From Dendrolimus kikuchii (lineage: Eukaryota > Arthropoda > Insecta > Lepidoptera > Lasiocampidae): 64,000 nt of DNA. Below the pieces are notes generated by a model, which did no database searches, was not told where the DNA came from, and saw only the letters and a program-made list of their open reading frames with translations. The stretch covers positions 7,685,501 to 7,749,500 of the forward strand of contig CM034412.1 of NCBI GenBank assembly GCA_019925095.2, read 5' to 3'. Positions 21,851 to 33,652 of the stretch are shown here, in pieces. The position numbers and the translations under genes were made by a program. Position 1 is the first letter of the stretch. Each line of letters begins with the position of its first letter.

Positions 21851-23324
21851 GAAATCAGCACACTCCAGCATAGCTCTACTAAATGAATAAACTAGCTTTT
21901 AAGTTTAAAAGGGTTTATGAAGTGGGCATGTTATAATTCTTAGAAATGTCAAATTTAATTTTTATTCAAAGTACCTAAATGATAAGTACACGTAACACCA
22001 TCTAACGAAGATGGAACTAACCATGAGGGCAACACATTGGAATTGCGTGGTCATTATCGTTACCATGAAGATGTATTTGTTAGTGAATTGCACCGATACC
22101 GCCAATATAAGAGATCGAAGTGCCATCTTTTCGGCTATCCTTAGGGAACAGTACTTTTTCTGGACTAGAGGTATAAAAATCGCGTACATCGTGGCACTAA
22201 AATTCAATAATAAAAAATGATATTTTTTTAAATCATATGATCTCCAACTTGTTCGGAGAGACTACAAAGTATGCTTTACTATTACTATAAGTAGTAATTA
22301 GCATTTGTTACTAGTGTCTTAGTGGCTCCAGCTATTATTAAATATTTAGTCTAGTAAAGCTGCTATTTATACTTCGAAATAATGAAAGTACTTTTGCAAT
22401 GATCTCAATTAGTCTGGTGGCGCCGCCTAACAGCAAATATTGCAACTAATGTCATGTTCTTTACAGTAATTTATATAGTTATTGTCGAAGCGATTAGAAA
22501 TTAAGCATTAAGATTTAGTATAAAATTATTATTAATGTTTTGACATAACTTAAGACGTACGTTATAAGAATTAAGTATTTTAGTAAATAACATAATATTT
22601 ATTGGACTGTCAACGCCATAATATAAATACTGCAAACCCGCTGCGAGTCAAGTATTCTTCGTTCTGAATTCAAATAAAACAGTTCTCAAAGTTTTACGTG
22701 TTTCGTTACGTAAATCCCGCACTAACAGTAGTTTCAATTTCAAAAAAGTATATTTTTAAACGGAATCCATAGTTGTATGACAGTATTCTTTTTCACCAAA
22801 ATTGTATATTATGTATTATTCAAAATATTGTAATATGTTTTGTTCCTTCATTCTCGGTTAAGTCTTAAAGCGTTCAGTTTAAAAGATCTGTTTGATTTGA
22901 CAGAATCCTTCCTAATATCCCGTAGAGATGTCGAAACAGGGTGTCTTCTTAAATTGGCTTCGTTAAGTGATGTAAGTGGTCGCTTGTTTGGTTGTTTTAG
23001 GATTGTTTGCTTCTTGGCTTTAAACACGGTACCTTTAACAAGCAGGCCAGTTTATTTTTATCTCTGCCGCAACAAAACGAATGGGGTAGTCGTTAATATG
23101 CTTAACACAACTTATGTCTTGAGAAAAAAAGAAGAGAATCTTCTTAAGCGTTTCCTTGTTTACGATTTGTATTATTAGCTCAGACGGTTCTGAGATTTTA
23201 TAATGTGTATATTGTCAAACTAATAAATCTTTTTTTTATACCACTGGTAGGAATGAGTACATCCTATAAAGCGCTTTGATTTAATGAAATTGTTTCTAAT
23301 GCTAATATTAGACGTATCTACATA
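21851..23324. other. No supported gene
   Basis: Frames at 21962-22207 (-), 22011-22220 (+) and 22840-23178 (+) lack domains or sensible starts. 22600-22700 is slightly less AT-rich but without motifs I can name. Confidence 0.4.
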
Positions 23325-23868
23325 AAAAAGAATTCGTTTAAAAAACCGACTTCAAAAACTAAAAAGTATTATTTTTAATATATATTATCTAAAACATCTT
23401 AAAGTCGGTGCTTAGTAATTTTCAAAATATAGCAATTTTTATGTTTTACTTCGCACCGACTTCAAGCTGTTTTAGATAATATATATTAAAAATAAGATAT
23501 TATAATTAAAAATAGCTTTAGAAATAAGTTATTTTATACATTTTAGTTTTTGAAGTCTGTTTTTTAAACGAAGTTTTTTTATTTGTTACTTTTTAGTGTC
23601 TAGCAAGGGTAGGCCTACGAAATATGCTGCGCGCTTTAAAAAGTATAGGTCCCAAGAAACGGGAACGACAAATTTTCATAAAAAAATGTTCATAAAATGA
23701 AAAGTACTGGGCCAAACTATGTTAATTTTTTAGGGGACCAAATGGCAACTATTCCGCATCAAACTAAAGAATAATCACGTAAATCGGATCATAAATCTCG
23801 GCATACATATACCAATCAAGTAGATAACCTCCCCCTTTTGGAAGTCGGTTAAAAATTGAAACAATTTG
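23325..23868. mobile_element. Fold-back element, copy 2
   Basis: It is colinear with 15995-16587. Arms sit around TATATTATCTAAAACATCTT and its complement; the body includes TAGGTCCCAAGAAACGGGAA and ends GGAAGTCGGTTAAAAA. The copies differ by small indels and base changes, so they are not a recent duplication. Confidence 0.7.
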
Positions 23869-24759
23869 GTTGAAAGCCGCAAAGCCAAAATGTAACGACG
23901 ATATTAAGTATTATTAAATGAGTCAATTTTATGTCCAAGCCGATATTAGATCGTTCATGTCTGTCGATTTAGACGATTCAACCATTACCGATTCGAAAAA
24001 CAGAATTAAATCGTCGCATATTGGCTAAGTGCATTTTTCAAAAACTAATAAATAGTTATATAACCTAAATAACGTTTTAGTATTCCGTAAATATTTTGAC
24101 CATACATGACACCCTTACGAAATTACGCTAATTTTTTCACCTTTATTACAAAGTAAAGAAATCGATTTGTATAGTGTGTATCGTAATATCGTAAAAAATC
24201 TAAAATAAATCAGTTAAAATAACATTAATTTATTTGCAATTAGAGTTACAAAGCTTCAAAACTTAGCTGAAATATTGAGCACCCGTCTATTGAAAAAAAA
24301 AATCAAATAATTATCTCATATCAAGACTCCAAGTCTTATAAAAGCTTTATGTAATAATATTCAAATTTAAAACAAAAGAAAAATTGAAATCTCATTTAGC
24401 AAAGACACCTAAATTAGAGAGGGGCCGACCTGTGTGCAAAATAAAGAAGCGCAAGTGAAAATTCAGACTCATTTCGCGTCGTAACCGTGGCCGCCCCCCC
24501 TATTACAGACCCCACTTTTAATAAAAAAGATCTCTCATCTCCGTTGAATTGTCCCAGGAATATGAAAGTCGTTATTTAAAAATATTGCCCTTTCTCGTAT
24601 TATTTCGGTATAAATTTCGGTTAAGCCTCCAAGAAGTGTGGGGCGGCCAACTTTTTGAAAATCAAAGACTGTTTTTTTTTTGGTTGGCGTATGAAAAAGT
24701 ATATAATATATTATCATGTAATATATTGTTTATTATCATTATCATATATTACTTGTATG
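23869..24759. other. AT-rich DNA without recognisable content
   Basis: The overlapping frames at 24535-24782 on both strands have no domain. Confidence 0.4.
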
Positions 24760-24900
24760 TCTCTCAAGACCACGGGCCATAAAAATGACCCGGACACTTG
24801 GAGGGCTTGCGTGGGGCCATGGAAAGGCTAACACGTAGAGGCCCTTTGACAAATTTAATGTAAATGTGGCGTGACACGTCACGCCACTATATTATATTAT
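24760..24900 (-). mobile_element. LINE family T 3' end, inverted
   Basis: On the minus strand it matches the last part of 39540-39870 and 47395-47720: TTACATTAAATTTGTCAAAG, then TCTACGTGTTAGCC, GGCCCCACGCAAGCCCTCCA. Confidence 0.65.
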
Positions 24901-24969
24901 TATCATTAGTGTGGTGGGTATTAAGCTGCACAATTAATTATTTTTAATAAGATCTCATCCATCCAAAAG

Positions 24970-25020
24970 TTTGCCTGGAAGAAATTGCTTTAAGCAATAA
25001 GGCCGTTCATTGTATTTAGT
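24970..25020 (+). mobile_element. LINE family G hairpin fragment
   Basis: TTGCCTGGAAGAAATTGCTTTAAGCAATAAGGCCG is the family G 3' hairpin with compensating base changes in its stem. Confidence 0.6.
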
Positions 25021-25212
25021 ACCTTATAATCTTAAGACAATAAAGAACATACGTTATTGTACTTTTATTTTGTTGGTGTACTTTCTCTTAGGTTGCCGTT
25101 TGACATTGCTAGCCAAAAATTGGTCTTTACAAGCTACACTAAAATTTGGTATAATAATACAATTGTGTTTTTTTTTAAATCAGCCGATACTTTTTCTGAC
25201 AAGGGTAATTGA

Positions 25213-25440
25213 TAATAAAACTACGTTTTAACGGTTTTAAGCGCGGTAATTTTATTTGATTTTGGTTTTTCCGACGTTTCGGCCACTTTTCAGTGGCCGT
25301 GATCACGGAAGACAAAGATGTCAAGTGTCAATCCAATCCAAGTTCAGTGAAAAACCAAAATCAAATAAAATTACCGCGCTTAAAACCGTTAAAACGTAGT
25401 TTTATTATGTATACAAGTCGCGAAAACTTAAGAAAATATT
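25213..25440. mobile_element. Penelope-like inverted-repeat insertion with 12-bp target duplication
   Basis: A perfect target duplication AAGGGTAATTGA lies at 25201-25212 and 25441-25452. The 228-bp insert begins with an inverted partial copy of the family end (AAAACTACGTTTTAACGG... to GGCCACTTTTCAGTGGCC). It then runs into ~60 bp of family sequence (GACAAAGATGTCAAGTGTCA) and finishes with the direct copy (ATTACCGCGCTTAAAACCG to AACTTAAGAAAATATT). Inverted partial copies joined this way are known for Penelope-like and for twin-primed LINE insertions. Confidence 0.75.
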
Positions 25441-25744
25441 AAGGGTAATTGAGTTTAAAAAAATTTAATGATACTACTTTTCTTCTCTTCAAAATCGGCC
25501 CCAAGACTTCTTTGAGTGCTTTTTTTGCCATTTTGTATTGCTTAGCTCTTGAAAAATTCACCTGTAGGTGACAGTATGACAATAGGATTCTTCCCTACTT
25601 ACTAATTGCACTTGCGTAATCGTCATTTTTGGGTTTTTCATTTTTTGGAGAAATGATATCGCAAGGCGCTAATCTGTACGTAAGCTTGATTTTTTCTATC
25701 GTTTTTTAGGTGTAATAAAAAGTTACATAACATGGACATTTTTT

Positions 25745-26050
25745 ATTGCATGAGTTCAGCAGACAGGCAGACGGCTCACCTAAAGGAAAGCGCTTACCAT
25801 CGCCTATAGACATTTGCAACACCAAAGGTGCTACAAATGCGCTGCTACTCTCTTAAGTGATTCCGGAACCTGGCCACTAATGCCGGAACACAACTCAAGT
25901 TGTTATGGCGGCATAGTCTAGACCAGGGGTGATAACCATCCATATGGGTAAATACCCTACCACCTGGCTGTGGGTTGATTTGTGGCCTCTTACGACAAGC
26001 CGCCTGGCCGGAAGAAATTTTATTCTTTCTCCGTTCTTGCACGGAAAAAA
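25745..26050 (+). repeat. Interspersed repeat family A, near-complete copy
   Basis: It runs from TGCATGAGTTCAGCAGACAG through TTGCAACACCAAAGGTGCTA and CTAGACCAGGGGTGATAACC to TTTATTCTTTCTCCGTTC. Confidence 0.7.
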
Positions 26051-26095
26051 GACATGTTGGACATGTTGTTTAGATATAAAAATATGTTTACCGCA

Positions 26096-26146
26096 TTTTT
26101 CTCGAAACTAGATGGCAGTTTCGAGAAAAACGCGAAACTGCCATTT
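26096..26146. repeat. Two overlapping, mutually exclusive hairpins
   Basis: TTTTTCTCGAAACT pairs with AGTTTCGAGAAAAA across AGATGGC. The same AGTTTCG is also part of ATGGCAGTTTCG, which pairs with CGCGAAACTGCCAT. Only one stem can form at a time. Confidence 0.75.
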
Positions 26147-26804
26147 GCAAGTACTGCGTTTACTATAAGGAGGATAAAGGTGTATACAGACGTTACCTGA
26201 TCAATGTTTAACATCATTAACAGTAACATTGTGCCCGATGAATCAGTCGGTACCATAATATACAATTTCTATTACAAGTTGTATAAGAATTGAGACATCT
26301 CAAGACTATCCCACAAACTCCTTACATCTGTCCCCATTAACCTTCGAGGGCCTCTAAAGAAGCTGAACAACGCCTTAAAGTATCTACATTTTATTGCTGC
26401 AGAGGATTCTAAGGTTTCTACATACAATTTATATTTCCACAAAAGCCCCGTTACAATGTTAATTAAGAAAGAAATTGCTTTAATAGAATTCTTTTTATTT
26501 CGTTTTTGTGCGCTTTAGTTATTGCTTTTTCGTATTTAATCTTTGAACTTTTCTTCTACTCGTTATTCCCAGCTTTAGTCAGAAGAATATTGCAGCAGGT
26601 TACGGTGATAAGAGCTCAACTTTTAGTGTAACGACATACCTTCCGAAGGAACGGTGCTGGCACTTCGGCGACTAAATTATCGGTCTTAGTATTCGACCAA
26701 ACGCGCCGAACAGTTAGAATTACGCAGTAACATCTTATTGCAGTATATAAATAAACCTACATCTTCCTTGGAATTATTCATTTTATCAATGTTGACAATA
26801 TGAA

Positions 26805-27090
26805 GAGGGAAAATCATGTACTTTTAGGTCCGTAAAAGTATCGGAGCATGTACGTAAAATGGTTTAACTACGTTCGCCGAACTTTCGGTGGCGTAATACA
26901 TCGCGTGATGTATTTATTGCTATTCAGAATACATTGAATTCTCTAGGAGACAGCTGCTAGTCGAAAGGTTCGGCATTACGCCGAACGCTATGTAATTTCA
27001 GCTGACGTGTTATAGGTTACTTAAGAAAAACTACGAGTGATTTTAACCGAAATTGCAGCGCCGTACTTTCAGCTGGTGTGTAGCTATCCT
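26805..27090 (-). mobile_element. MITE family N, copy 2
   Basis: Inverted relative of 18136-18432, with a better preserved internal palindrome GTTCGGCATTACGCCGAAC and ATACATCGCGTGATGTAT. Confidence 0.65.
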
Positions 27091-27404
27091 TAAATGCTAT
27101 AATGATGAAAGAAAGAAAGAAAAAAAAAAGAATGAAAAACTTTATTTGAAAAAATAGCGACGTAATTACGTTTTTTATACATTATTATACACAGAGCATA
27201 TTTTTTAGAATTTATACGCCGCATTTTCAGCAAACAAGGTTTGGCCTCGGCATATTGCTATGCCGGAATTATATCCGACACAACGCTGATTTTTAGTGCA
27301 AACCTTCCAATACCAACCAATACAACCCAATTTTGTTATGATAATGCTGTTTCAGAATGATGCCTTCGTCGTCTTACTATCACTGCACCATGGAATGTTT
27401 GGCG

Positions 27405-27690
27405 GAAACTGAAATGGGGGCGTTTTATTGAACGGTTTAGTTTTCTAAAAATGTGTAAAATTCACTAATATGAACAATAATAGTTGTAGGATATTGAAAG
27501 TTATTGCGTGCTAATGTGTTTTTGTGAGAAATGTGAACTGTGTAGTCAAATGTGGCCATTCGAGTTGTCCCAAATACTCTAATGATTACCGTCAGTCGAA
27601 AATACGATACCATATGAAGACTTAATACATCAGAAGAGGCTGTATGGACTAAGTTCCTTTGGCTGCCTTAGTGGCGAATAATTGTACTAC
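27405..27690 (+). mobile_element. Fragment related to the interior of the TTA-flanked transposon
   Basis: 'TTTGGCGGAAACTGAAA', 'TTTTCTAAAAATGTGTAAAA' and 'TAGTTGTAGGATATTGAAAG' follow the same order as 4846-5010. No terminal repeats were seen. Confidence 0.5.
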
Positions 27691-28056
27691 TACCTAATAC
27701 TCACCGCAGTGCTCACTATTGACTAGTTTTTATATTTTAGTAACTGATAAAGGAAGCAGCCATATATCAGCTACGCGTTAGGCATCAGGAAGAGCGGTGG
27801 AAATGGAAGGAAGCGCGTTGGATGGTCATCGGCAAACCAACTGAATTTTTAGTATGTCTTGTCATTATTTCGACGGTAATAAAAATTTTCTTTCCTCTTA
27901 TTATGTCTTTGTCTTACTTACTACGTATGTACTGTCTGCTACAACACCGTTAATTCTTCGATAGGAAATTGTGTAAGACTATGATTGTATTAGACAAAAT
28001 TGTAATATAGATTTTTATAAATTAGGTACATTTATGTATCTATATATACAAGATAT
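27691..28056. other. No recognisable feature
   Basis: AT-rich, with a small inverted word TCATCGGCAAACC related to the MITE end at 614. Confidence 0.4.
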
Positions 28057-28534
28057 TGTTACAATTTAGCCCCCCGACAAAAGCAAATCCACGAAGCATA
28101 TTTTATTACCTGTCGGCATTTGAACTAATTGTAATACTTTTATGATCGTCTTCTTTTCTTTACTTATTTCTTAGCATACGGTCATTTTCCTATTGTACTC
28201 GCTCATTAGCATCATTAGCCAGATGTTACAAGCTAATTCTAGGAAACTGTGGCGACGTTGCCGGGCGAACATGCATTTGCATTTGTGAACAGACGGCCCG
28301 ATGGAGAGAGGAAGGCAGTTCAGCGACAACTATGATTAATCCGTGACGTGTGTACAATCGGGAATCTAATAGTGACGGACTTTGCGCCTTTTATTGAATT
28401 ACAACCTTCGTCATTACGTTTGGATTTCTTGTGTTCGGTTATATTTGTACCTGTGTTATACGTGTTTGTATAGTTCTAATAAACTCTATAATAATTCCAA
28501 CGTCATTTTTACTCCAGTCTCGCAACTCGTAACA
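28057..28534 (+). mobile_element. Candidate solo LTR
   Basis: It starts TGTTACAATTTAGCCCCCCG and ends CGCAACTCGTAACA, giving the short inverted termini TGTTAC/GTAACA expected of an LTR. A GC-richer block (28240-28400) and AATAAA near 28477, close to the 3' end, fit promoter and polyadenylation parts. The flanks GATAT and ATGTT are only partly alike, so no clean target duplication is seen. No gag-pol lies nearby. Confidence 0.45.
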
Positions 28535-29809
28535 ATGTTATGAACCTTGACTCTATTTTATTAATTATTTTAATTGACATCGTTGAAGTTTAATACACAA
28601 TTTTATAATTTATTGATTGACATTTTATTAGGTAAATAATTAATTTAACAATTATATAAACATATACCATACCAATTTAAGCAGGATACTTGTATATATG
28701 CATGCCGAAAGGCGGAACTTGGAGAACTGTACTACATTTAATTTTAATTTAACACTTTTGCATATAACCTATTTTCGCATTAAATAAATAGAATTGAATA
28801 ACATACTTGTGTAGTGAATTTAAAAAATCGTGAGATAGATAAATATGAAGAAAAATATTTTTTAGCTAGACGTGTTGCTGTGGAGTTTTGAAAAAGAAAC
28901 CTGCACACGAAATATAGGTGCAATATCTACGTCATTAAAGCTCTTTATAATCAACAAAATCATCAGGCTATCAACACAGACGTAACCCTACGATAAACTG
29001 TATATGTCATTACACTCTTTCAATTAAGGTGGACAGTAATCTCTCTGTGTGATTAAATTACAATAATTGGCTAGGGGGCGACGATATTTACAACATTCTA
29101 ATATAATCTGTATAGCAAAGTATTAAAGTTCAATTTAATATAAAAATTGTCGAGTCAAGATCGTCCTTTGTTAATATTTGCGAATTGACAGCATCACTTT
29201 AAGGAATTAACACCCCATTTTGATCTTTATGTAGTTGATATAAGGTCGTAAGTATGTAAGAAAGTTTACAAAGGGGAAATCTTTTTGGTAAATGGACAAA
29301 GAGATCAGAGATAACGGTGTAATGCGATTAACTTTGTGTTAAGTGACATGGCGCTAATCATCTCGTTTCAAATGGTGTTCTTTTTGGATGTGATCATTGA
29401 TTTCTCTAACGTCTACTTAGTTTGATTAACGTAGCTGTTAGTGAATTATTTAATTTAATGTTGCGTCGTCAAGATATGTCCATTACAATATAGCCTTAGT
29501 AATAATTCTTATTTGATAGGTAGATAGATAACACTTTCTCCAGGAAATTATTCACAATTAAAAGTTAATTAAACTTATAAATTAAACACATGAATATGAA
29601 AAATATTAATTGACGGTCGTATTATTTAAAGCAATTTCTTCCAGACAACCCTTTATTATATAAGATTTACCGATATAACTGAATGGCAACGTGAAACCGA
29701 AAACAAAACTATACCTACAATAAATATAGATACTATATCGAGAGATGAAAGTGACATTTTGTGACAGAATTGTCTATTTGTAATGTCAAAATAACAGCTT
29801 TTACTAAAT
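28535..29809. other. AT-rich DNA without recognisable content
   Basis: A family G hairpin remnant (TTTAAAGCAATTTCTTCCAG) is at 29625-29650, inverted. Confidence 0.45.
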
Positions 29810-29814
29810 GCATA

Positions 29815-30025
29815 TGAAAGTATATGCGGTACTTATATGACAAAATCATTTTTTTTCTGTCTGTTTGGATGTTCCGGCTAATCTCTGAAACGACTTTACC
29901 GATTTTGACGGGACTTTAACTGACAGATAGATGATGTTATAAGGCGTAACATAGGCTTCTTTTTCCTTTTTATAGGGTTCCGCAAAAAAAATCCACGCGG
30001 GTGAAGTATTGGGCACAGCTAGTAC
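29815..30025 (-). repeat. Lepidopteran-type interspersed repeat, inverted
   Basis: Minus-strand reading gives ACTAGCTGTGCCCAATACTT, 'GGAACCCTATAAAAAGG', 'AAATCGGTAAAGTCGTTTCA' and an 'AACAGACAG' end, like 15705-15900. Confidence 0.7.
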
Positions 30026-30337
30026 AAAATAAAATTTAAATATCGTTAACAGTCACAAATTTAACTTTTAACTTTAGGATCATGGCAAAACTGCCTTTAT
30101 CTTGCTCTCTGAAACATTGTGTACAACACAGAAATTATCACCGGTGATTATTTCTATGTTAAATAATAAATGCAGTTAAATCAAGCTGTTTATACTTATT
30201 TTTGTCGTGACCCTTCACTTAACGCATTATACACAAAACAATTTATCATTGCAGTTCGATTCCGTCCTGCTTTGTGGGATTCGAGGATCAATGATTACAG
30301 CAACAGGATCTTTATTCGCACCCTGATTTCGAAACAA

Positions 30338-30960
30338 AGGATGAATGAATGAATGAAAACACTTTATTGATCACCAAAAATTAAAACTACGTTCTTAAAA
30401 CTAAGTACAGTAAATGTTGAACAAAGGGCGGCCTTATCGCTTAAAGCGATCTCTTCCAGGCAACCCCCTAAACTAAGGACAATACTAAGACAACAGTGGC
30501 GGTGAAGACAATAAATAATAAGAAACATTTCAAGAATAAGTAAAAACTAAATAAATAAATAATAACTAATAATAATAATAAAATAAATATACTTTATAAA
30601 CTATACAAAAATAAGATATACTATATAGGTATAGAATCAGCAGCATGTTTTAGACTTGCGAGGACCAAAGATATTTAGTAACCATCAATTTAAAAGACAA
30701 TATGGATTTAGCTTGTCTGATGTTGAGTGGCAGTGAGATCCATAAACGGACAGCCTGTACCGTGAAAGAGTTATCAACGAAGGAAGAAGTGTGTACAGGT
30801 GTCGTTAAGGAGAGATTATTACTAGAGCGCAAATAACGGGAATGAGAAAGATGTAGGAAATCCAAACGATCCTTTAAGTATGGAGGGGTACGAGGATCAA
30901 AAAGGATATTGTACAAAAGAGAGAGTAAGTGAACATTCTGGCGAAGGCGAATAGGATCAA
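30338..30960 (-). pseudogene. LINE family G, C-terminal reverse transcriptase fragment and 3' UTR
   Basis: Minus-strand frame 30916-30650 encodes a typical end of a jockey/CR1-like reverse transcriptase, recognisable by SFVDNSFTVQAVRLWISLPL near residues 45-64. In these proteins this is the thumb/C-terminal extension. The polymerase catalytic part is missing through 5' truncation. After the stop, the 3' UTR continues to lower coordinates with the hairpin CTGGAAGAGATCGCTTTAAG (about 30470-30440) and a (CATT)n-like tail at 30338-30355. A related fragment is at 56540-57065. It is not functional. Confidence 0.7.
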
Positions 30961-31249
30961 TCTAGTGTTGTCTTTTTTATTATGAATGCGACGTTAATGA
31001 TGCCTAAGGTGAAGCAAAATCTCCTGCTCCTGCTCCTACTGAGCAACAATGATATTTCCTCGTTGGAGTGCATTATTGGAATGAAGTGCACCATCCTAAT
31101 CTAAACAAGTTGCGCGGCTGTAGTTGTAATAATAAGGTATGTGCTGCTGTCGCGCTGCTGCCGTACTGCTTGCGACCTAATGTGAACGCACTGTAAGAGC
31201 AAGCAAGTTGCAGTAGCTAAGGCATCTTAGTAGAATTCTATTGCTAAAC
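30961..31249. other. No recognisable feature
   Basis: Somewhat GC-rich, with GCTCCTGCTCC and GCTGCTG runs; no frame of note. Confidence 0.35.
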
Positions 31250-31800
31250 TGACAAACCAGCAAACGGTCCAGCTGATGGAAAGTGATTATCGTCGCCTGT
31301 AAGCATTTGCAACAACAAGCGCGAAGCCAGCACATTGCTAGCCTTTAGGATGGGAATGGGGGATGGAATGACAGATATGGGATAAAGCGGTTAGAATAGA
31401 AGAGGTGGGATAGAAGGATCATACAGGAGGAATGGGATAGAGCCCGTAGAAGCGCTCAGAAGAGGGTCGCAGGTTAAGTTTAGTGGGTAGTCTGACGATC
31501 GACTTCCCCGTGGCCTCCACTCGTAGGTCATATAGGGTAGTCCCACACTCTCTCGGCATCCTCCCCCAGGCCCGAGGATAGTGTCCAAAGAATTTCCCCT
31601 GCGTCATAAAAAACAAGAGGTGGGATAGAAGGATCAGACAGGAGGAATGGGATAGAGGAAATAGATAGGATAGGGAAATGGAATAGAGGGAGAAAGAAAT
31701 GGGTCATCAGAACACCATAAGCTCAATGCTAACCGTTTCACGCTGATACCTATTCTGTGAGAGCGTGGTATCACACCGATGGAGCTGGCCCTAAGAGCTG
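31250..31800 (+). repeat. Interspersed repeat family B with an internal insertion
   Basis: The head is GACAAACCAGCAAACGGTCC, the body GGGATAGAAGGATCA, and the end GTTTCACGCTGATACC then GTGGTATCACACCGATGG. A 42-bp segment of the body occurs at 31401-31442 and again at 31616-31657 (one mismatch), enclosing 173 bp that are absent from the copy at 21528. The enclosed part (GTCTGACGATCGACTTCCCC..) looks like a piece of another retroelement. Confidence 0.65.
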
Positions 31801-32054
31801 TAATCAAGTGATGAGTCGTCAGAATGACGTGTCTTCGAATCTAGAACGGAGATATATACCGTTTAGACAGTTTTTTAACTAATAGGCATATAGTGTGTAT
31901 ATTGCTACAATATATATCTAATACAATTAGATACCAATTGCTGATAATGGAAACATTATGAGAAAACATATTCAGTTAACTGATATGTGGATCCGCTAGT
32001 CCGCCGTTGACTAGCATGAAATATTCATGTTATAAAATGGGGAGGAAGAGGTAA

Positions 32055-32112
32055 ACCCGACCGTGTTACATTTACGGGTTAATAATAACCCGTAAATGTA
32101 ACACGGTCGGGT
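32055..32112. repeat. Perfect 27-bp inverted repeat with ATAA loop
   Basis: 32055-32081 (ACCCGACCGTGTTACATTTA...) is exactly complementary to 32086-32112. It is GC-richer than its flanks and lies 0.4 kb upstream of the CpG-rich block of the homeobox-type gene. Function unknown. Confidence 0.9.
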
Positions 32113-32479
32113 ATATATATTTTAAAGTATACCTATTAAGAAAGTCATTCTGTAGTAAAGAATTACCTAATACCTACACAGTTAATAGTCCACAAGTTTC
32201 CACAGCAAATTGCGTAGGTACCTACATACCTAAGTAATTAATGTTATGCAAAACTGGCTACGAAATAATATAAAAAAACACTAATTCAAATAAATTTCTA
32301 AAGTGGGTTACGATAGAGGTTAATCGTATATACCTATTTAATCAAACGAGCATTCACTCTTATTTCATTGTTTAACTGTAGTTGACTTAACATTTCAATA
32401 AATACTCTCATCGCCCTTCCTGTCGAATTCCTAACTCGCAGAAGGAAAACGGAGTAAACATTTAATTCGGAATTCAACA

Positions 32480-33652
32480 GGGCAAAGTTGTTTGAGGCAA
32501 ATAAATTTAGCAACGAGCAACAACGTCCGGGCGCTCACAGTATCTCCACTGCGGAACTTGGCAACTGTTGCAAACAGCCACCAACAAATGTCGCGCGACA
32601 GAACCGACAGTGCTTAGAGCTGCAAACGTCAAGTCGTACGCTCTCACTGAGCGTGTCATAAACAAATCAAACATGGCCGGCCCGCCCGAGATATTAATGA
32701 GACAATGAGACATTAGCCCGCTACAAAATGCCTCCGCATTCGCGAATAATTAAATCGTAAAGTCCCCTCTACGCCTACAACGCCTGTCTATTTACTCCTT
32801 TTTCATTCAACACAATAGCGGCTGCAATCCGACTCGTTTGAACGTTACGTCACTCTATTAACGACACACGCTCTCCAATAACAACTTTATTGCACAACAA
32901 ATAAAACTCAAATCGTGTGAATACGACTGCATTTTATAAGGCGTATTCCATGGAGAGTATTAATTTGAGCGCGACGGACCCCGCCTACCCAATATCACGT
33001 TTACACACATGTCTGCTTGTATCACCGTCTCGTTCTGCCCGCGCCGCTTATTAAAATTCCTCGCCGGGTATCTGCGTCTCTGTCGGAGACGAGAGGAGAG
33101 GCGGTCCGCGCCAGTTTGCGCCCCAATACTAGCGCGATTTTCACTGCGCTTTCACGCGAATCACACGCGGTTTCCGAACGCATTTGCCACTCGTCCGACG
33201 CGGACCAACAGTTCAGAAATACACATTTCGACATTCAAATATTACAACTTTTATTAGTGATGTGTATTGTGTTAATTTTAACAGTGATTGTTCAATAGTG
33301 CTGTTCCAATTGGTCAGACTCGATCGAGTAGTTTACGTAAACAGTGTACCTAACGAAATTTGAAGTACGCTATTATGCAAATATATTTAAATGTATGGTT
33401 CATGTAATGTTAATCAATAAAACTATCGTTATCTAATGGTATAACTTTTAAATCGCAAAAATTACATTTTAAATATTCATTAAAACCGATAACAAAAATT
33501 TTTTTACGAATAAACACAAAGAAACATTTGATTAATTACGAAAATCGAACACCGCATTCTTAATTTAAAAATTGAAGAATGGCGTTGCGGGAATCCGTCC
33601 GTCGGGTGTGAGAAAACTGGGTGTAATATTGAAATGTCATCGAGTAGATGAA
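32480..33652 (+). promoter_or_regulatory. CpG-rich upstream region and probable 5' UTR of the homeobox-type gene
   Basis: This is the largest repeat-free and CpG-rich block in the window, densest at 33030-33200. It ends at the start codon of the exon below. The final 150 bp (33480-33640) are AT-rich leader, and a five-codon upstream reading frame (ATG 33634) overlaps the leader just before the main ATG. The open frames here on both strands shift against each other and are not supported as proteins. The transcription start cannot be fixed by eye. Confidence 0.5.

Noticed and set aside
33009..33298. Overlapping 70-93-codon frames in the CpG-rich block
   Set aside because: They overlap in several frames on both strands, as expected from GC-rich DNA with few stops. 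The block reads better as promoter/5' UTR.
33572..33652. Extension of the homeobox-type exon upstream of ATG 33653
   Set aside because: The frame is open but begins at TTG with no ATG. The ATG at 33634 is in another frame and makes only a five-codon peptide, so 33653 is the supported start.
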